Origin: CAKSXP01 sp964539115
GTDB taxonomy: Bacteria > Bacillota > Clostridia > Oscillospirales > Oscillospiraceae
Reading direction: 5' to 3'
NCBI GenBank assembly: GCA_964539115.1
Contig: CAZIHY010000016.1
Span: 1 to 30,257, forward strand
DNA length: 30,257 bases
Within the stretch, counting starts at the first letter, position 1. Every line of letters starts with the position of its first letter. Both the position numbers and the translations under genes were made by a program. The notes beneath the pieces are model-generated. The model made no database searches and had not been told where the DNA came from. It saw only the letters and a program-made list of their open reading frames with translations. Below, in pieces: positions 15,549 through 23,914 of the stretch.

Positions 15549-16361
15549 GTGAAAAAGCAAAGGCTTGACCAGCTTATATTCGATATGGGCCTTGTGCCCA
15601 GCCGCGAGCGCGCGAAAACGACTATAATGAGCGGGCTCGTCTTCGTTGACGGGCAGCGCGCGGATAAGCCCGGCATGTCCGTTTCGCCGGAGAGCAAAAT
15701 CGAGGTGCGCGGGGACGCGCTGCCTTATGTCAGCCGCGGAGGGCTCAAACTCGAAAAGGCCATAAAAGTTTTCGGACTTGATCCGACGGGATTGACGTGC
15801 ATAGACTGTGGCGCATCCACGGGCGGCTTTACGGATGTCCTGCTCAAAAACGGCGCAAAAAAGGTTTACGCTGTGGACGTCGGCTATGGCCAGCTCGCGT
15901 GGAGCCTGCGCGGGGATCCGCGGGTCGCGACGATGGAGCGCACGAATGTGCGCTATCTCACGCGTGAACAGATACCCGAGCCCATGGATATGGCCGTCAT
16001 GGATCTCAGTTTCATTTCCCTTAGGCTCATATTGCCGCCTGTGTATGAGCTTCTGCGCGACGGAGCATATACCGTCTGCCTTGTCAAACCGCAGTTTGAG
16101 GCCGGCAAGGACAAGGTCGGGAAAAAGGGCGTCGTAAGGGACAAAAACGTGCATATGGAAGTATTGGAAAACTTCCTCCGGTTTGCAAAGGAGACTGGCT
16201 TTTCTGTCCGGGGAATGGACTATTCGCCGATCCGTGGGCCGGAGGGGAATATAGAATACCTCGGCTGGCTTCAAAAGAGCGGCGAGCCCTCAGTGGAAGT
16301 GGACGTTTCCGCGATAGTTGAAGCCTCACACGAGGAGCATAAGGATAGGGAAAATGACTGA
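15549..16361 (+). CDS. tlyA: TlyA-family rRNA 2'-O-methyltransferase
   Basis: A 270-residue protein with an N-terminal S4 RNA-binding domain (about 1-60) and an FtsJ/RrmJ-type methyltransferase domain. The SAM-binding motif DCGASTGGF is at 86-94, followed by DVGYGQLAW and the DLSFISLR motif. In Mycobacterium TlyA methylates 16S C1409 and 23S C1920 and makes ribosomes sensitive to capreomycin; the Bacillus relative is YqxC. The start is GTG, 4 nt after the dxs stop, with a GGGGGCGGTGA purine run in front. Placement between dxs and nadK is the standard Firmicutes order. Claims of haemolysin activity for this family are not supported by the motifs seen. Confidence 0.93.
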   Translation: MKKQRLDQLIFDMGLVPSRERAKTTIMSGLVFVDGQRADKPGMSVSPESKIEVRGDALPYVSRGGLKLEKAIKVFGLDPTGLTCIDCGASTGGFTDVLLKNGAKKVYAVDVGYGQLAWSLRGDPRVATMERTNVRYLTREQIPEPMDMAVMDLSFISLRLILPPVYELLRDGAYTVCLVKPQFEAGKDKVGKKGVVRDKNVHMEVLENFLRFAKETGFSVRGMDYSPIRGPEGNIEYLGWLQKSGEPSVEVDVSAIVEASHEEHKDREND

Positions 16362-17220
16362 TATTATCGCTCTGTGCCCCAATGTTTTCAGGGATACGGA
16401 TCTGAAAACAACTCTGGCGGCGAAGAAAATTCTTGAAGACGCAGGTTTTGAGACCGCTGTAAGTCCGGTCTTTGAACCCTCACGGGGAAAAAAACTCCCA
16501 AAAGGGATAGCTGTCCGGTCTATAGAGGAGAGTGTAGCGTGCGCCAAGCTGCTGGTGTCCTTTGGCGGCGACGGCACGATATTGCACACAGCGCGCGCCG
16601 CTGTCGGAACGGAGGTCCCGATAATCGGCGTGAACCTTGGCACCAAGGGCTTTATGGCGGAACTGGAACCGGAGCAGCTGGATATGCTTGTCCCGGCGGC
16701 AAAAGGAGGATTTACGCCCGAATACCGAATGATGCTCGATGCGGAGCTCTTCCGCGGCGGCGAGCTGATCTATTCAGACTCCGCGCTTAACGACGTCGTT
16801 GTCTCCGGCATAGCGCATACGATACATCTCAGGGCGTGGAGCGACGGGCAGCTCATGACCGAGGTTTCGGGCGACGGTATCATTCTTGCAACACCGACAG
16901 GTTCAACGGCGTACTCAATGTCCGCGGGGGGGCCGCTTGTCGAGCCGACGGCAGAGGCTATTATCCTGACGCCGATCTGCTCGCACGCGCTCAATTCGCG
17001 CAGCTTTGTACTTGCGCCGCAGCGCGTTGTCCGCCTGCAGCTGCCCAGGCTTTCGGAGATAAGGCGCGCGGTGCTTTCTGTCGACGGCGGTGATACGATC
17101 TCCCTGCGGGCGGGTGACGAGATCGTTGTAAGGCGCTCGCAATACAGAACGCTGCTCGCACACGTAGGCGACAAAACTTTCTATGACATTGCCTATGAAA
17201 AATTGGGAGAAAGAAAATGA
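16354..17220 (+). CDS. nadK: NAD kinase
   Basis: This enzyme phosphorylates NAD to NADP, setting the cell's supply of NADP(H). The 288-residue product has the signature GGDGT at 71-75, the NLGTKGFMAELEPEQ segment, the NDVV motif and GSTAYSMSAGGP, all diagnostic of the family. The ATG at 16354 overlaps the tlyA stop by 8 bp; an in-frame TTG at 16318 has no ribosome site and would lie deep in tlyA. Its own stop overlaps the argR start as ATGA. No separate promoter is visible. Confidence 0.96.
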   Translation: MTDIIALCPNVFRDTDLKTTLAAKKILEDAGFETAVSPVFEPSRGKKLPKGIAVRSIEESVACAKLLVSFGGDGTILHTARAAVGTEVPIIGVNLGTKGFMAELEPEQLDMLVPAAKGGFTPEYRMMLDAELFRGGELIYSDSALNDVVVSGIAHTIHLRAWSDGQLMTEVSGDGIILATPTGSTAYSMSAGGPLVEPTAEAIILTPICSHALNSRSFVLAPQRVVRLQLPRLSEIRRAVLSVDGGDTISLRAGDEIVVRRSQYRTLLAHVGDKTFYDIAYEKLGERK

Positions 17221-17666
17221 AAAATGAAAGACAGGAGAAGATACTTGAAATAATATCTTTTCAAGATATCGAAACGCAGTCGCAGCTCATGGAAGAACTG
17301 CAGAAATGCGGGATCAAGAGCACACAGGCGACACTCTCGCGCGATATAAAACAGCTTCGCCTTGTAAAGGAGCAGTCCCCGGACGGGATATACCGCTACA
17401 GCGTCGCCTCCCGCAGTGAGCGCTTCGGAAATGAGGAGCGTCTCAAAACAATCTTTCGCGAGAGCGTGACGAGTTTTGATATGGCGCAGAACCTTGTGGT
17501 CATAAAGACGCTTTCCGGAATGGCAAATGCTGCCGCCGCCGCCATTGATTCAATGGAGATCGCCGGACTTGTCGGTACGATCGCCGGAGACGATACGATC
17601 TTCCTTGCAATGCGGGATAACTGCTCGGCAGAGGCGTTTTGTGAAGAGATCCAATCCATGCTGTAA
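17217..17666 (+). CDS. argR: Arginine repressor ArgR/AhrC
   Basis: A hexameric DNA-binding regulator that senses L-arginine, represses arginine synthesis and can activate catabolism. The 149-residue protein has a winged-helix N-terminal domain with STQATLSRDIKQLRLVK at 35-51 and the arginine-binding C-terminal domain with LVGTIAGDDTIFL near 119-131, including the paired Asp that binds the ligand. GGGAGA lies 6 nt before the ATG. Its location between nadK and recN is a conserved Firmicutes arrangement and does not imply that these neighbours are arginine genes. No ARG box was recognised in the window. Confidence 0.96.
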   Translation: MKNERQEKILEIISFQDIETQSQLMEELQKCGIKSTQATLSRDIKQLRLVKEQSPDGIYRYSVASRSERFGNEERLKTIFRESVTSFDMAQNLVVIKTLSGMANAAAAAIDSMEIAGLVGTIAGDDTIFLAMRDNCSAEAFCEEIQSML

Positions 17667-17680
17667 AGGGTCGATGAGAT

Positions 17681-19372
17681 ATGCTGCATGAGCTTCATAT
17701 TGAGAATATAGCCGTCATCGAGCGTGCGGATGTGGAGTTTTTTCCGGGCCTGAATGTCCTGACGGGTGAGACCGGCGCAGGCAAATCTATTGTGATCGAT
17801 TCTCTTGGGGCCGTGCTCGGCGGCAGAACGAGCCGTGAGCTCGTGCGCCGCGGCGCGGAGAAAGGGCTGGTCAGCGCGGTTTTCGACGCGGAAGGCACGG
17901 AGGATTGGTGCGAGGAAAACGGTATCGACCCGGAGGACGGAAACCTGCTTCTGCTCAGGCGGATAGGTGCGGACGGAAGAAGCATATGCCGTGTGAACGG
18001 CGCCGCCGTTACCGCAGCTCAGCTGCGGGAGCTGGGCGCCCTGCTTTTGGATATCCATGGACAGAACGACGGCCGGCAGCTGCTCGACGAGGGCCGGCAC
18101 CTCGGCTATCTTGACCGCTTCGGCGCGCCGGACCTCGAGCGGGCGCGCTTTGACGCCGCCTATATGCTTTGGCGCGAGACTAAGCGCGAGATCGAGCGCT
18201 TGTCCATGGACGAACTGGAAAAGGAACGTCTTACCGAGAGCTTGAGAATGCGGATAGAGGAGCTTGAAAGGGCACAGCTTCACGTTGGCGAGGAGGAAGA
18301 GCTGGCTGCGCGCAGCGATCTGATGCGCCACTCGGAAAAGCTCTGTGAGGCTGTGGACGAGGCATATGACCTGATCTACGGCGGCAGCGACAGCGCGATC
18401 GACGCGGCCTCCGCTGCACAGAGCGCCCTTGCGCGCGTCTCGTCGCTCAGTTCGGACGTCGCCGCTGTGGAAAAGACGATAAACGAGGCGGTCATCGGGC
18501 TTGAGGATGCGGCGGAGACGCTGCGCGATCTGAGGGGAGAGTTGGACTTCTCGCCTGAGGAATATGACGCAATGCTGTCACGTCTTTCCCTCATACGCAA
18601 ACTGGAGAAAAAATACGGAGGAGACGAGGCAGAGCTTTTGCAAAGCCTTGACGACAGCCGTGAACGTTTGGACGAGTTGGAATACTCAGACGATAAAATA
18701 GATAGATTGCGGGAAAGGTTATCTCAATACGAGAAAGAAGCGCTTGCGGCAGCGAAAAATCTCTCGGAAAAACGCGTCGAATGTGCGGCTCGGCTGGAAA
18801 AGCATATCGAAATGGAACTCAGAGCCTTGAGCATGCCCTCGGTTATTTTCCGCGTTGAAATACTGCCTGTGGAAAATGATACGGGTTTTAACGCAAGCGG
18901 CTGCGACGAGGTCCGCTTCCTGATGTCCGCAAATGCGGGCGAGGAGCCGGGCAGGATATCGAAGATTGCCTCCGGCGGCGAGCTGTCGCGCATCATGCTC
19001 GCGATGAAAAATGTCTTTGCCGAGAACGACCCGGTGCAGTCAATGGTGTTTGACGAGATCGATACCGGCGTTTCAGGCATCGCGGCACAGCGTGTCGGGG
19101 AAAAGCTTGCAGAGCTGTCCACGTCGAGACAGGTCATCTGCGTTACGCACTTGCCTCAGATCGCCGCGATGGCGGACGCGCACTTCTGCATCGCAAAGAG
19201 CGAGTCGCGCGGCAGAACATATACGGAGATAACTACGCTGGACGAGGACGGGCGTCTGCATGAGCTTGCGCGCCTGCACGGCGGCGAGAATATAACGGAA
19301 ACAACGCTAAAGAGCGCCTCGGAACAGCTCTTCGCGGCGGACAACTTCAAAAAGGAGCACAGGGCGAAATGA
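17681..19372 (+). CDS. recN: DNA repair protein RecN
   Basis: An SMC-like ATPase that gathers at double-strand breaks and helps hold DNA ends for recombination. The 563-residue product has Walker A GETGAGKS at 29-36, LDIHGQND near 128, a long charged coiled-coil centre (about 165-370), the signature IASGGELSRIMLAMK and the Walker B region MVFDEIDTGVSG. The length is normal. The ribosome site is weak (AAGGG 10 nt upstream), which suggests coupling to argR, 14 nt earlier. The stop overlaps the next gene by 4 bp. No LexA-type box is visible just upstream. Confidence 0.96.
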   Translation: MLHELHIENIAVIERADVEFFPGLNVLTGETGAGKSIVIDSLGAVLGGRTSRELVRRGAEKGLVSAVFDAEGTEDWCEENGIDPEDGNLLLLRRIGADGRSICRVNGAAVTAAQLRELGALLLDIHGQNDGRQLLDEGRHLGYLDRFGAPDLERARFDAAYMLWRETKREIERLSMDELEKERLTESLRMRIEELERAQLHVGEEEELAARSDLMRHSEKLCEAVDEAYDLIYGGSDSAIDAASAAQSALARVSSLSSDVAAVEKTINEAVIGLEDAAETLRDLRGELDFSPEEYDAMLSRLSLIRKLEKKYGGDEAELLQSLDDSRERLDELEYSDDKIDRLRERLSQYEKEALAAAKNLSEKRVECAARLEKHIEMELRALSMPSVIFRVEILPVENDTGFNASGCDEVRFLMSANAGEEPGRISKIASGGELSRIMLAMKNVFAENDPVQSMVFDEIDTGVSGIAAQRVGEKLAELSTSRQVICVTHLPQIAAMADAHFCIAKSESRGRTYTEITTLDEDGRLHELARLHGGENITETTLKSASEQLFAADNFKKEHRAK

Positions 19373-19761
19373 TAGACAGAGAAAAACTACTCACATTGCA
19401 CGGACAGGGGTTCAACTGTGCGCAGTGCGTCGCGGCGTATTTCTGTGACAGGATGGGCCTGGACGAGAAAACGGCCCTTGCAGCGACGGGCGGTTTCGGC
19501 GGCGGCTTCCGCAGCGGGGATATCTGCGGCGCGGCCTCGGCAGCCATTATGGTGCTGAGCATGGCATGTCCGCATACGACTCCCAACGCGCCCGAGGAAA
19601 AGGCCCGGGTTTCGGCAGTGACTGTGGAGTTTATAAAGCGGTTTAAGGAAAGATACGGTTATCTCGACTGCCGGGAGCTCAAGGGACAGGGCAAAGTGCC
19701 CTGTGACGAGCTGATTTGCGGCGCCGCCGAGATAGCGGATGAAATGCTCGCATCCCTTTAA
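19369..19761 (+). CDS. C-GCAxxG-C-C family putative redox protein
   Basis: A 130-residue cytosolic protein with eight cysteines (17, 20, 26, 53, 67, 101, 112, 117). Their layout with GFNCAQCV, GGFGGGFRSGDICGAASAA, a central Cys and two late cysteines matches the C_GCAxxG_C_C family, which is proposed to be redox-active or metal-binding. The biochemical role is unknown. The start overlaps the recN stop as ATGA, so it is likely translated with recN, a pairing I do not know to be functional. Confidence 0.85.
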   Translation: MIDREKLLTLHGQGFNCAQCVAAYFCDRMGLDEKTALAATGGFGGGFRSGDICGAASAAIMVLSMACPHTTPNAPEEKARVSAVTVEFIKRFKERYGYLDCRELKGQGKVPCDELICGAAEIADEMLASL

Positions 19762-19786
19762 GATTTCATGTATTGATATGGTAAAT

Positions 19787-19816
19787 GGTCGGATGCTGCA
19801 GAAGCAGCGTCCGACC
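19787..19816. terminator. Strong hairpin after the cysteine-rich gene
   Basis: A 13-bp stem with one G·U pair (19787-19799 with 19804-19816) and an AGAA loop. The plus-strand tail AAAATATTT and the minus-strand tail ATTTACC are both poor in U, so termination in either direction may rest on the stem alone. It lies between the convergent recN-side gene and the truncated minus-strand gene. Confidence 0.45.
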
Positions 19817-19855
19817 AAAATATTTCAGTTTGTGTATGTTTTGGATTTATGTATT

Positions 19856-19957
19856 TCAGAGGTATGTCCGGTATACGAATACTGCCGCTGCGTCGCCGCG
19901 AAGAAATCCGGTGACCTCGATCTCAAACTCGTATTCCTCATCATACCATTTTTTCAT
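19856..19957 (-). pseudogene. Truncated start of a TIGR04076-like gene with intact signals
   Basis: A minus-strand frame begins MKKWYDEEYEFEIEVTGFL, a start I associate with the small TIGR04076 family of Firmicutes, then diverges after about 22 residues and stops at residue 33. GGAGG lies 7 nt before its ATG at 19957, and an extended -10 TGGTATAAT (-10 at 19991-19996) lies upstream. The promoter and ribosome site remain while the protein body, normally roughly 110 residues with several cysteines, is missing. It could also be a genuine short peptide. Family recall is from memory and needs a search. Confidence 0.45.
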
Positions 19958-20093
19958 GACCAGTCCTCCAAGCTCCGATTTAATAATTTTATTATACCAC
20001 CCTGTCGGACTGTACTCGACATAGTCTTTGGAGAAGCCGTCGGAATTAAAACCCGGCGGCAATTAAGACAGAGGCGATAAAAAGTGAGGAAGC

Positions 20094-20122
20094 TTGACAA
20101 AGCGGCCGGACTCCTGTATAAT
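20094..20122 (+). promoter_or_regulatory. Consensus promoter of the tyrS T-box
   Basis: A perfect TTGACA (20094-20099), 17-bp spacer and perfect TATAAT (20117-20122). Such a strong promoter fits a transcript whose output is limited by attenuation downstream. Confidence 0.9.
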
Positions 20123-20128
20123 CATGCA

Positions 20129-20408
20129 GAATAAAACGCGAAGAAGAGCACAAGTAGCCGGCGATGACCCTGCAAAGAGAGACCCCGTTTGCTGCAAGGG
20201 GGAGAGGGGGCGCCAGGTGAATACAGCTTGGAGCGGCGCACCGAAAACAGAGCGTGAGTAGGCTGCGACGGGCGCGCCCGGTACAGCGCGTGGGTATCTT
20301 ACCCGCTGAGGCCGCATTTTCCCGCGAGGGGGCGGCAAACAGAGGTGGTAACACGTCTTGAATGCGACGTCCTCTGCTCCGTGCTTCGGGGCGGGGGATT
20401 TTATTTTT
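20129..20408 (+). promoter_or_regulatory. Tyrosine T-box riboswitch
   Basis: A leader RNA that binds uncharged tRNA-Tyr and then lets transcription pass into tyrS. The stem I base pairs CAAG (20151-20154) with CTTG (20227-20230). Between them, the specifier is TAC at 20222-20224 in the pattern GAATACA. The T-box core AGAGGTGGTAACACG is at 20341-20355. Its TGGT would pair with ACCA of a tRNA with discriminator A, as tRNA-Tyr has. AGAGG can pair with CCTCT (20371-20375) to form the antiterminator, competing with the terminator at 20371-20408. Specifier and discriminator agree with the gene downstream. Confidence 0.93.
20371..20408 (+). terminator. Attenuator terminator of the tyrosine T-box
   Basis: Stem of 10 bp with three G·U pairs (20371-20380 with 20388-20397) followed by ATTTTATTTTT. 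It shares its left arm with the antiterminator. Confidence 0.85.
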
Positions 20409-20438
20409 ATGAGAACATCATTTAAGGAGATATATAAT

Positions 20439-21659
20439 ATGCAGATTTATGAGGAGCTTGTGGCCCGCGGGCTTATAGCGCAGGTCACGGATGAGGAAGA
20501 GATCAAAAACCTGATAAACAACGGCAAGGCCACTTTCTATATCGGCTTTGACTGTACGGCTGACAGCCTCACAGCCGGTCATTTCATGGCGCTCACGCTC
20601 ATGAAGCGCCTTCAGATGGCGGGCAACACGCCTGTCGCACTGATAGGCGGCGGCACGACGATGATAGGTGATCCCTCCGGCCGCACCGATATGCGCAAGA
20701 TGCTGACCAAGGAGGACATCGACCATAATGCCGGGTGTTTCAAGCGCCAGATGGAGAAATTCATCGACTTCAGCGATGGTAAAGCCCTGATGCTCAACAA
20801 CGCCGACTGGCTGCTGAACCTGAACTATGTGGAGCTGCTGCGCGAGGTCGGTGCCTGCTTCAGCGTTAACAACATGCTGCGCGCAGAGTGCTACAAAAAC
20901 AGGATGGAAAAGGGGCTCAGCTTTCTGGAGTTCAACTACATGATAATGCAGTCCTACGACTTTTACCACATGTTCCAGACAATAGGCTGCAATATGCAGT
21001 GCGGCGGCAACGACCAGTGGAGCAATATGCTCGGCGGCACAGAGCTTATCCGCCGCAAGCTGGGTAAGGACGCCCATGCTATGACTATCACCCTTTTGAC
21101 TGACGCAAACGGCAACAAGATGGGCAAAACGGCGGGCAACGCCGTTTGGCTCGACCCCAACAAGACCAGCCCCTTCGAGTTCTATCAGTATTGGCGCAAC
21201 GTTGGCGACGCGGACGTCCTCAAGTGCTTGCGCATGTTGACCTTCCTTCCGCTGGAGCAGATCGACGCGATGGACAAGTGGGAGGGCAGCCAGCTCAACC
21301 GCGCAAAGGAGATCCTGGCGTATGAGCTGACAGCGCTTGTTCACGGTGAGGAAGAAGCGAAAAAGGCTGAGGAGAGTGCCAGGGCGCTGTTCTGCGGCGA
21401 CGGCAGCGGCGACGCACCCTGCTGCGAGGTGAGCGCGGAGGATGCGCAGAACGGTGTGGACATACTCACCATCCTGGTGCAGAGTGGGCTGTGCACTTCT
21501 CGCGGCGACGCCCGCCGAAATGTTCAGCAGGGCGGGGTTACCGTCAACGACGAGAAGGTGACGGACGCAAACCGTGTGTTCACACCGGAGGAGCTCTCCG
21601 GCGAAGGTATCCTTGTCAAGCGCGGCAAGAAGAACTTCCGCCGCGTTATCCTGAAATAA
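20439..21659 (+). CDS. tyrS: Tyrosyl-tRNA synthetase
   Basis: This class I enzyme attaches tyrosine to tRNA-Tyr. The 406-residue product has the HIGH-type motif as TAGH at 45-48, the GGGTTMIGDPSGRTDMRK substrate region near 70-87, the QYDF-like QSYDFYHM, the GGNDQWSN tyrosine-binding motif, and the KMSKS-type loop as KMGKT. A C-terminal S4 domain (about 345-406) binds RNA. AAGGAG lies 9 nt before ATG 20439. An in-frame ATG at 20409 directly follows the attenuator and would lack a ribosome site. Expression is controlled by the tyrosine T-box. A clean terminator follows. Confidence 0.97.
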   Translation: MQIYEELVARGLIAQVTDEEEIKNLINNGKATFYIGFDCTADSLTAGHFMALTLMKRLQMAGNTPVALIGGGTTMIGDPSGRTDMRKMLTKEDIDHNAGCFKRQMEKFIDFSDGKALMLNNADWLLNLNYVELLREVGACFSVNNMLRAECYKNRMEKGLSFLEFNYMIMQSYDFYHMFQTIGCNMQCGGNDQWSNMLGGTELIRRKLGKDAHAMTITLLTDANGNKMGKTAGNAVWLDPNKTSPFEFYQYWRNVGDADVLKCLRMLTFLPLEQIDAMDKWEGSQLNRAKEILAYELTALVHGEEEAKKAEESARALFCGDGSGDAPCCEVSAEDAQNGVDILTILVQSGLCTSRGDARRNVQQGGVTVNDEKVTDANRVFTPEELSGEGILVKRGKKNFRRVILK

Positions 21660-21668
21660 ATAAAACGC

Positions 21669-21702
21669 AAGCCGGCAGAATAATTTTCTGCCGGCTTTTT
21701 TT
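21669..21702 (+). terminator. Intrinsic terminator after tyrS
   Basis: A 12-bp perfect stem (21669-21680 with 21686-21697) around GCCGGCAGA with a run of seven T residues. Confidence 0.92.
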
Positions 21703-21752
21703 GAAATATCCGGTCAAAAACGGCGTCTGTATTGGTGAGAGGGGGAAAAGGT

Positions 21753-22313
21753 GTGGATGACGAGAGCATAATCGTGCTGTACTGGCAGCGCAGCGAGTCC
21801 GCCATTACGGAGACAGAGATAAAATACGGTGCATATTGCCGCAGCATAGCGTTCAATATGCTGCGTGTCAAAGAGGATGCGGAGGAATGTGTATCGGACA
21901 CCTGGCTTTCCGCATGGAACACGATGCCGCCGCAGAGACCGGCTCGGCTGTCGCTTTTCCTCGGAAGAATAACCAGAAACGGCGCGCTCGACAGGCTGCG
22001 TGCCCGCATGCGCCAGAAGCGCGGCGGCGGGACTGAAACGCTGCCGCTCGATGAACAGGGCGAATGCGTCCCGGCGGAGACAGGCGTTGAAAAAGAACTG
22101 GAGGACAGGGAGATCGCAGAGGTCATAAGCCGCTGGCTGAGGTCGCTTCCTCGCGAAAAGCGGAGCGTGTTTGTGCGGCGGTATTGGTATTTTGAGAGCG
22201 TGGATGATATAGCGCGGCGTTTTGGCTATTCACATGCAAAGACGAACTCCATACTCCACAGGCTGCGCCTTGAGCTGAAAAAGACACTGGAAACGGAGGA
22301 GATCGTGCTTTGA
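21753..22313 (+). CDS. ECF-type RNA polymerase sigma factor
   Basis: A 186-residue sigma-70 family regulator. Region 2 includes the helix with EIKYGAYCRSIAFNMLRVKEDAEECVSDTWLSAWNTMPP and FLGRITRNGALDRLRAR. Region 4 contains LPREKRSVFVRRYWYFESVDDIARRFGYSHAKTNSILHRLRLELKKTL, a helix-turn-helix. A GTG at 21753 preceded by AGGGGG at 7 nt is the likely start; TTG and GTG codons further up lack spacing. It lies 50 bp after the tyrS terminator and overlaps the next gene by 4 bp (TTGA), the standard layout for a sigma factor and its membrane-bound partner. The promoter and regulon are not evident here. Confidence 0.9.
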   Translation: MDDESIIVLYWQRSESAITETEIKYGAYCRSIAFNMLRVKEDAEECVSDTWLSAWNTMPPQRPARLSLFLGRITRNGALDRLRARMRQKRGGGTETLPLDEQGECVPAETGVEKELEDREIAEVISRWLRSLPREKRSVFVRRYWYFESVDDIARRFGYSHAKTNSILHRLRLELKKTLETEEIVL

Positions 22314-23860
22314 AAAGCTTCAGACTTGCCCGGCTCATCGGGCTGATAGACGATGATCTCGTCGCGGAAAGCGATGAGATCCCGGTCAGGAAAAAAATTC
22401 ACTGGCTTCGCTATACGGCACTTGCCGCCTGCCTTTGTGTCATGCTTGCCGGCGTCTGGAAAATTACCCATATCAGGGCGGGGTCGGCTGCGCCCGAAGA
22501 GCCCAGTGCCGCAGAGCCCGCGGAGGACGCCCCCACCGTTGACGGCGATGCGGGCATTGACGGTTCGCACGTTTTTACATCCTATGCGGGCCCCATTTTT
22601 CCGCTGACGCTGGATTCCGAACAACCGGAGCTTACGGCGGAGCGGGAGATAGTCTGTGACTTCTCGCCTTACTCCGATGACGAAAGCTATGTTCATTCGG
22701 TGGCCGTCACTGACAGCTATGTTATCACAAACTCAGGTACGGAGGACATAGAATGTACGGCGATGTATCCATTTGTGAGCTCGCTGTATTCGCTTGAGGA
22801 AAATATTCCGTCCATGGCGGTAAACGGAGAGAGCACCGAAGCGCCTCTTCTCGCAGGTAGCTATGCCGGAGGCTTCACCGGCGCGGGGGATGAGACGACG
22901 AGCAGTATGAACCTTAGCGGGCCAAACGGCTGGAGCGACTATTCGGATGTTCTGTCGGACGGGGGCTATCTTGCCGGTGCTCTTGCAGAGCTTCCGGAGC
23001 TTCGGGAAAAAGTGATCGTCTATCACATCACAAACGGCACACCGCCCGAGGACTGCGATGCGGCAACTGTGTGCATGAGCTTTGATTATGACAGTGAAAA
23101 GAGTCAGATCTTCACTTTCGATATGAACGGATACGGCGAGGATGACGAGACCGGAAACGTGCAGTACTCTTATTCTGCGAAGGAATGGAATAAGAACGGC
23201 GCTTATCTTGTCGTGATTGGAGACGATATTGGAGAATTTACCCTGCAAGGATATAAAAACGGCGGATGCTATGCTGGTCAGGAGATAGATTTTGAATACG
23301 GCGCAGAGCGGACAGAGATGACGCTGGGTGAGTTTCTGTATACCGCCGTCGAGAGGCAGCGCAAAACGCTAGAGACCATGTATGGGCACTATGAGAATGT
23401 GACCGTGCCTGACGCTGACATCTATTACCGCGCGGTTGCTGATCTCTGGCTCAGCTATGGCCCTATGGGAGAAACCCCGGCGGAGCGCTACCAGATGGGC
23501 GGAAGAATAGATGAGCTGATCGACGACGCGCATGTCATGAAACGCATCTGCTACGCCGCCGTAAAAATCACAGTGCCCGCGGGCGGCAGCGTTACGGTAA
23601 CGGCGGAAATGAGCAAGTCAGTGAGCTTTAATTTTTTCTGCGGCGAATCCGACGGAGCTGAGACAGAGGGATATGACCTGCTGACCTATACCGGCAGCTG
23701 CCTTGAGTTTGTGAAGGTCACGGCGGGCATTGAGACGTACGATTCCGTTGTCATTGAGAGCCAGAACATGGGCTTTGACCTTGAAACCGGCGTTGACAGA
23801 GTGGAGCTTGACCCAGACACTGAGCATTATTACATCGAATTCAGGGAAAAGGCCGAATGA
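22310..23860 (+). CDS. Membrane-anchored probable anti-sigma or sensor partner of the ECF factor
   Basis: A 516-residue protein with a short cytosolic segment (MKSFRLARLIGLIDDDLVAES), one membrane helix at about 33-50 and a large extracytoplasmic part that begins with an acidic Pro/Ala/Glu linker. The outer domain is rich in Asp, Glu, Tyr and Ser and has many beta-strand-like stretches; I recognise no family. The start is TTG overlapping the sigma stop, well supported by GGAGGAG 8 nt upstream. The gene order and single-helix layout suggest it restrains the sigma factor and senses an outside signal, but no zinc-binding ZAS motif is present, so that is inference. Confidence 0.75.
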   Translation: MKSFRLARLIGLIDDDLVAESDEIPVRKKIHWLRYTALAACLCVMLAGVWKITHIRAGSAAPEEPSAAEPAEDAPTVDGDAGIDGSHVFTSYAGPIFPLTLDSEQPELTAEREIVCDFSPYSDDESYVHSVAVTDSYVITNSGTEDIECTAMYPFVSSLYSLEENIPSMAVNGESTEAPLLAGSYAGGFTGAGDETTSSMNLSGPNGWSDYSDVLSDGGYLAGALAELPELREKVIVYHITNGTPPEDCDAATVCMSFDYDSEKSQIFTFDMNGYGEDDETGNVQYSYSAKEWNKNGAYLVVIGDDIGEFTLQGYKNGGCYAGQEIDFEYGAERTEMTLGEFLYTAVERQRKTLETMYGHYENVTVPDADIYYRAVADLWLSYGPMGETPAERYQMGGRIDELIDDAHVMKRICYAAVKITVPAGGSVTVTAEMSKSVSFNFFCGESDGAETEGYDLLTYTGSCLEFVKVTAGIETYDSVVIESQNMGFDLETGVDRVELDPDTEHYYIEFREKAE

Positions 23861-23878
23861 GTTTGGCAAAAATAGAGA

Positions 23879-23908
23879 TTGACAAACTACGTCGGCTTTG
23901 GTTATAAT
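23879..23908 (+). promoter_or_regulatory. Promoter of the tryptophan T-box operon
   Basis: A perfect TTGACA (23879-23884) and perfect TATAAT (23903-23908) with an 18-bp spacer, 18 bp after the preceding stop codon. Confidence 0.85.
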
Positions 23909-23914
23909 TGCGTT

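Noticed and set aside
15258..16274. A 338-codon minus-strand frame across dxs and tlyA
   Set aside because: It overlaps two identified genes and is Arg/Pro/His-rich, as expected from reverse reading of this codon usage.
20418..21344. A 308-codon minus-strand frame inside tyrS
   Set aside because: Antisense to tyrS, with no supporting ribosome site or family similarity.
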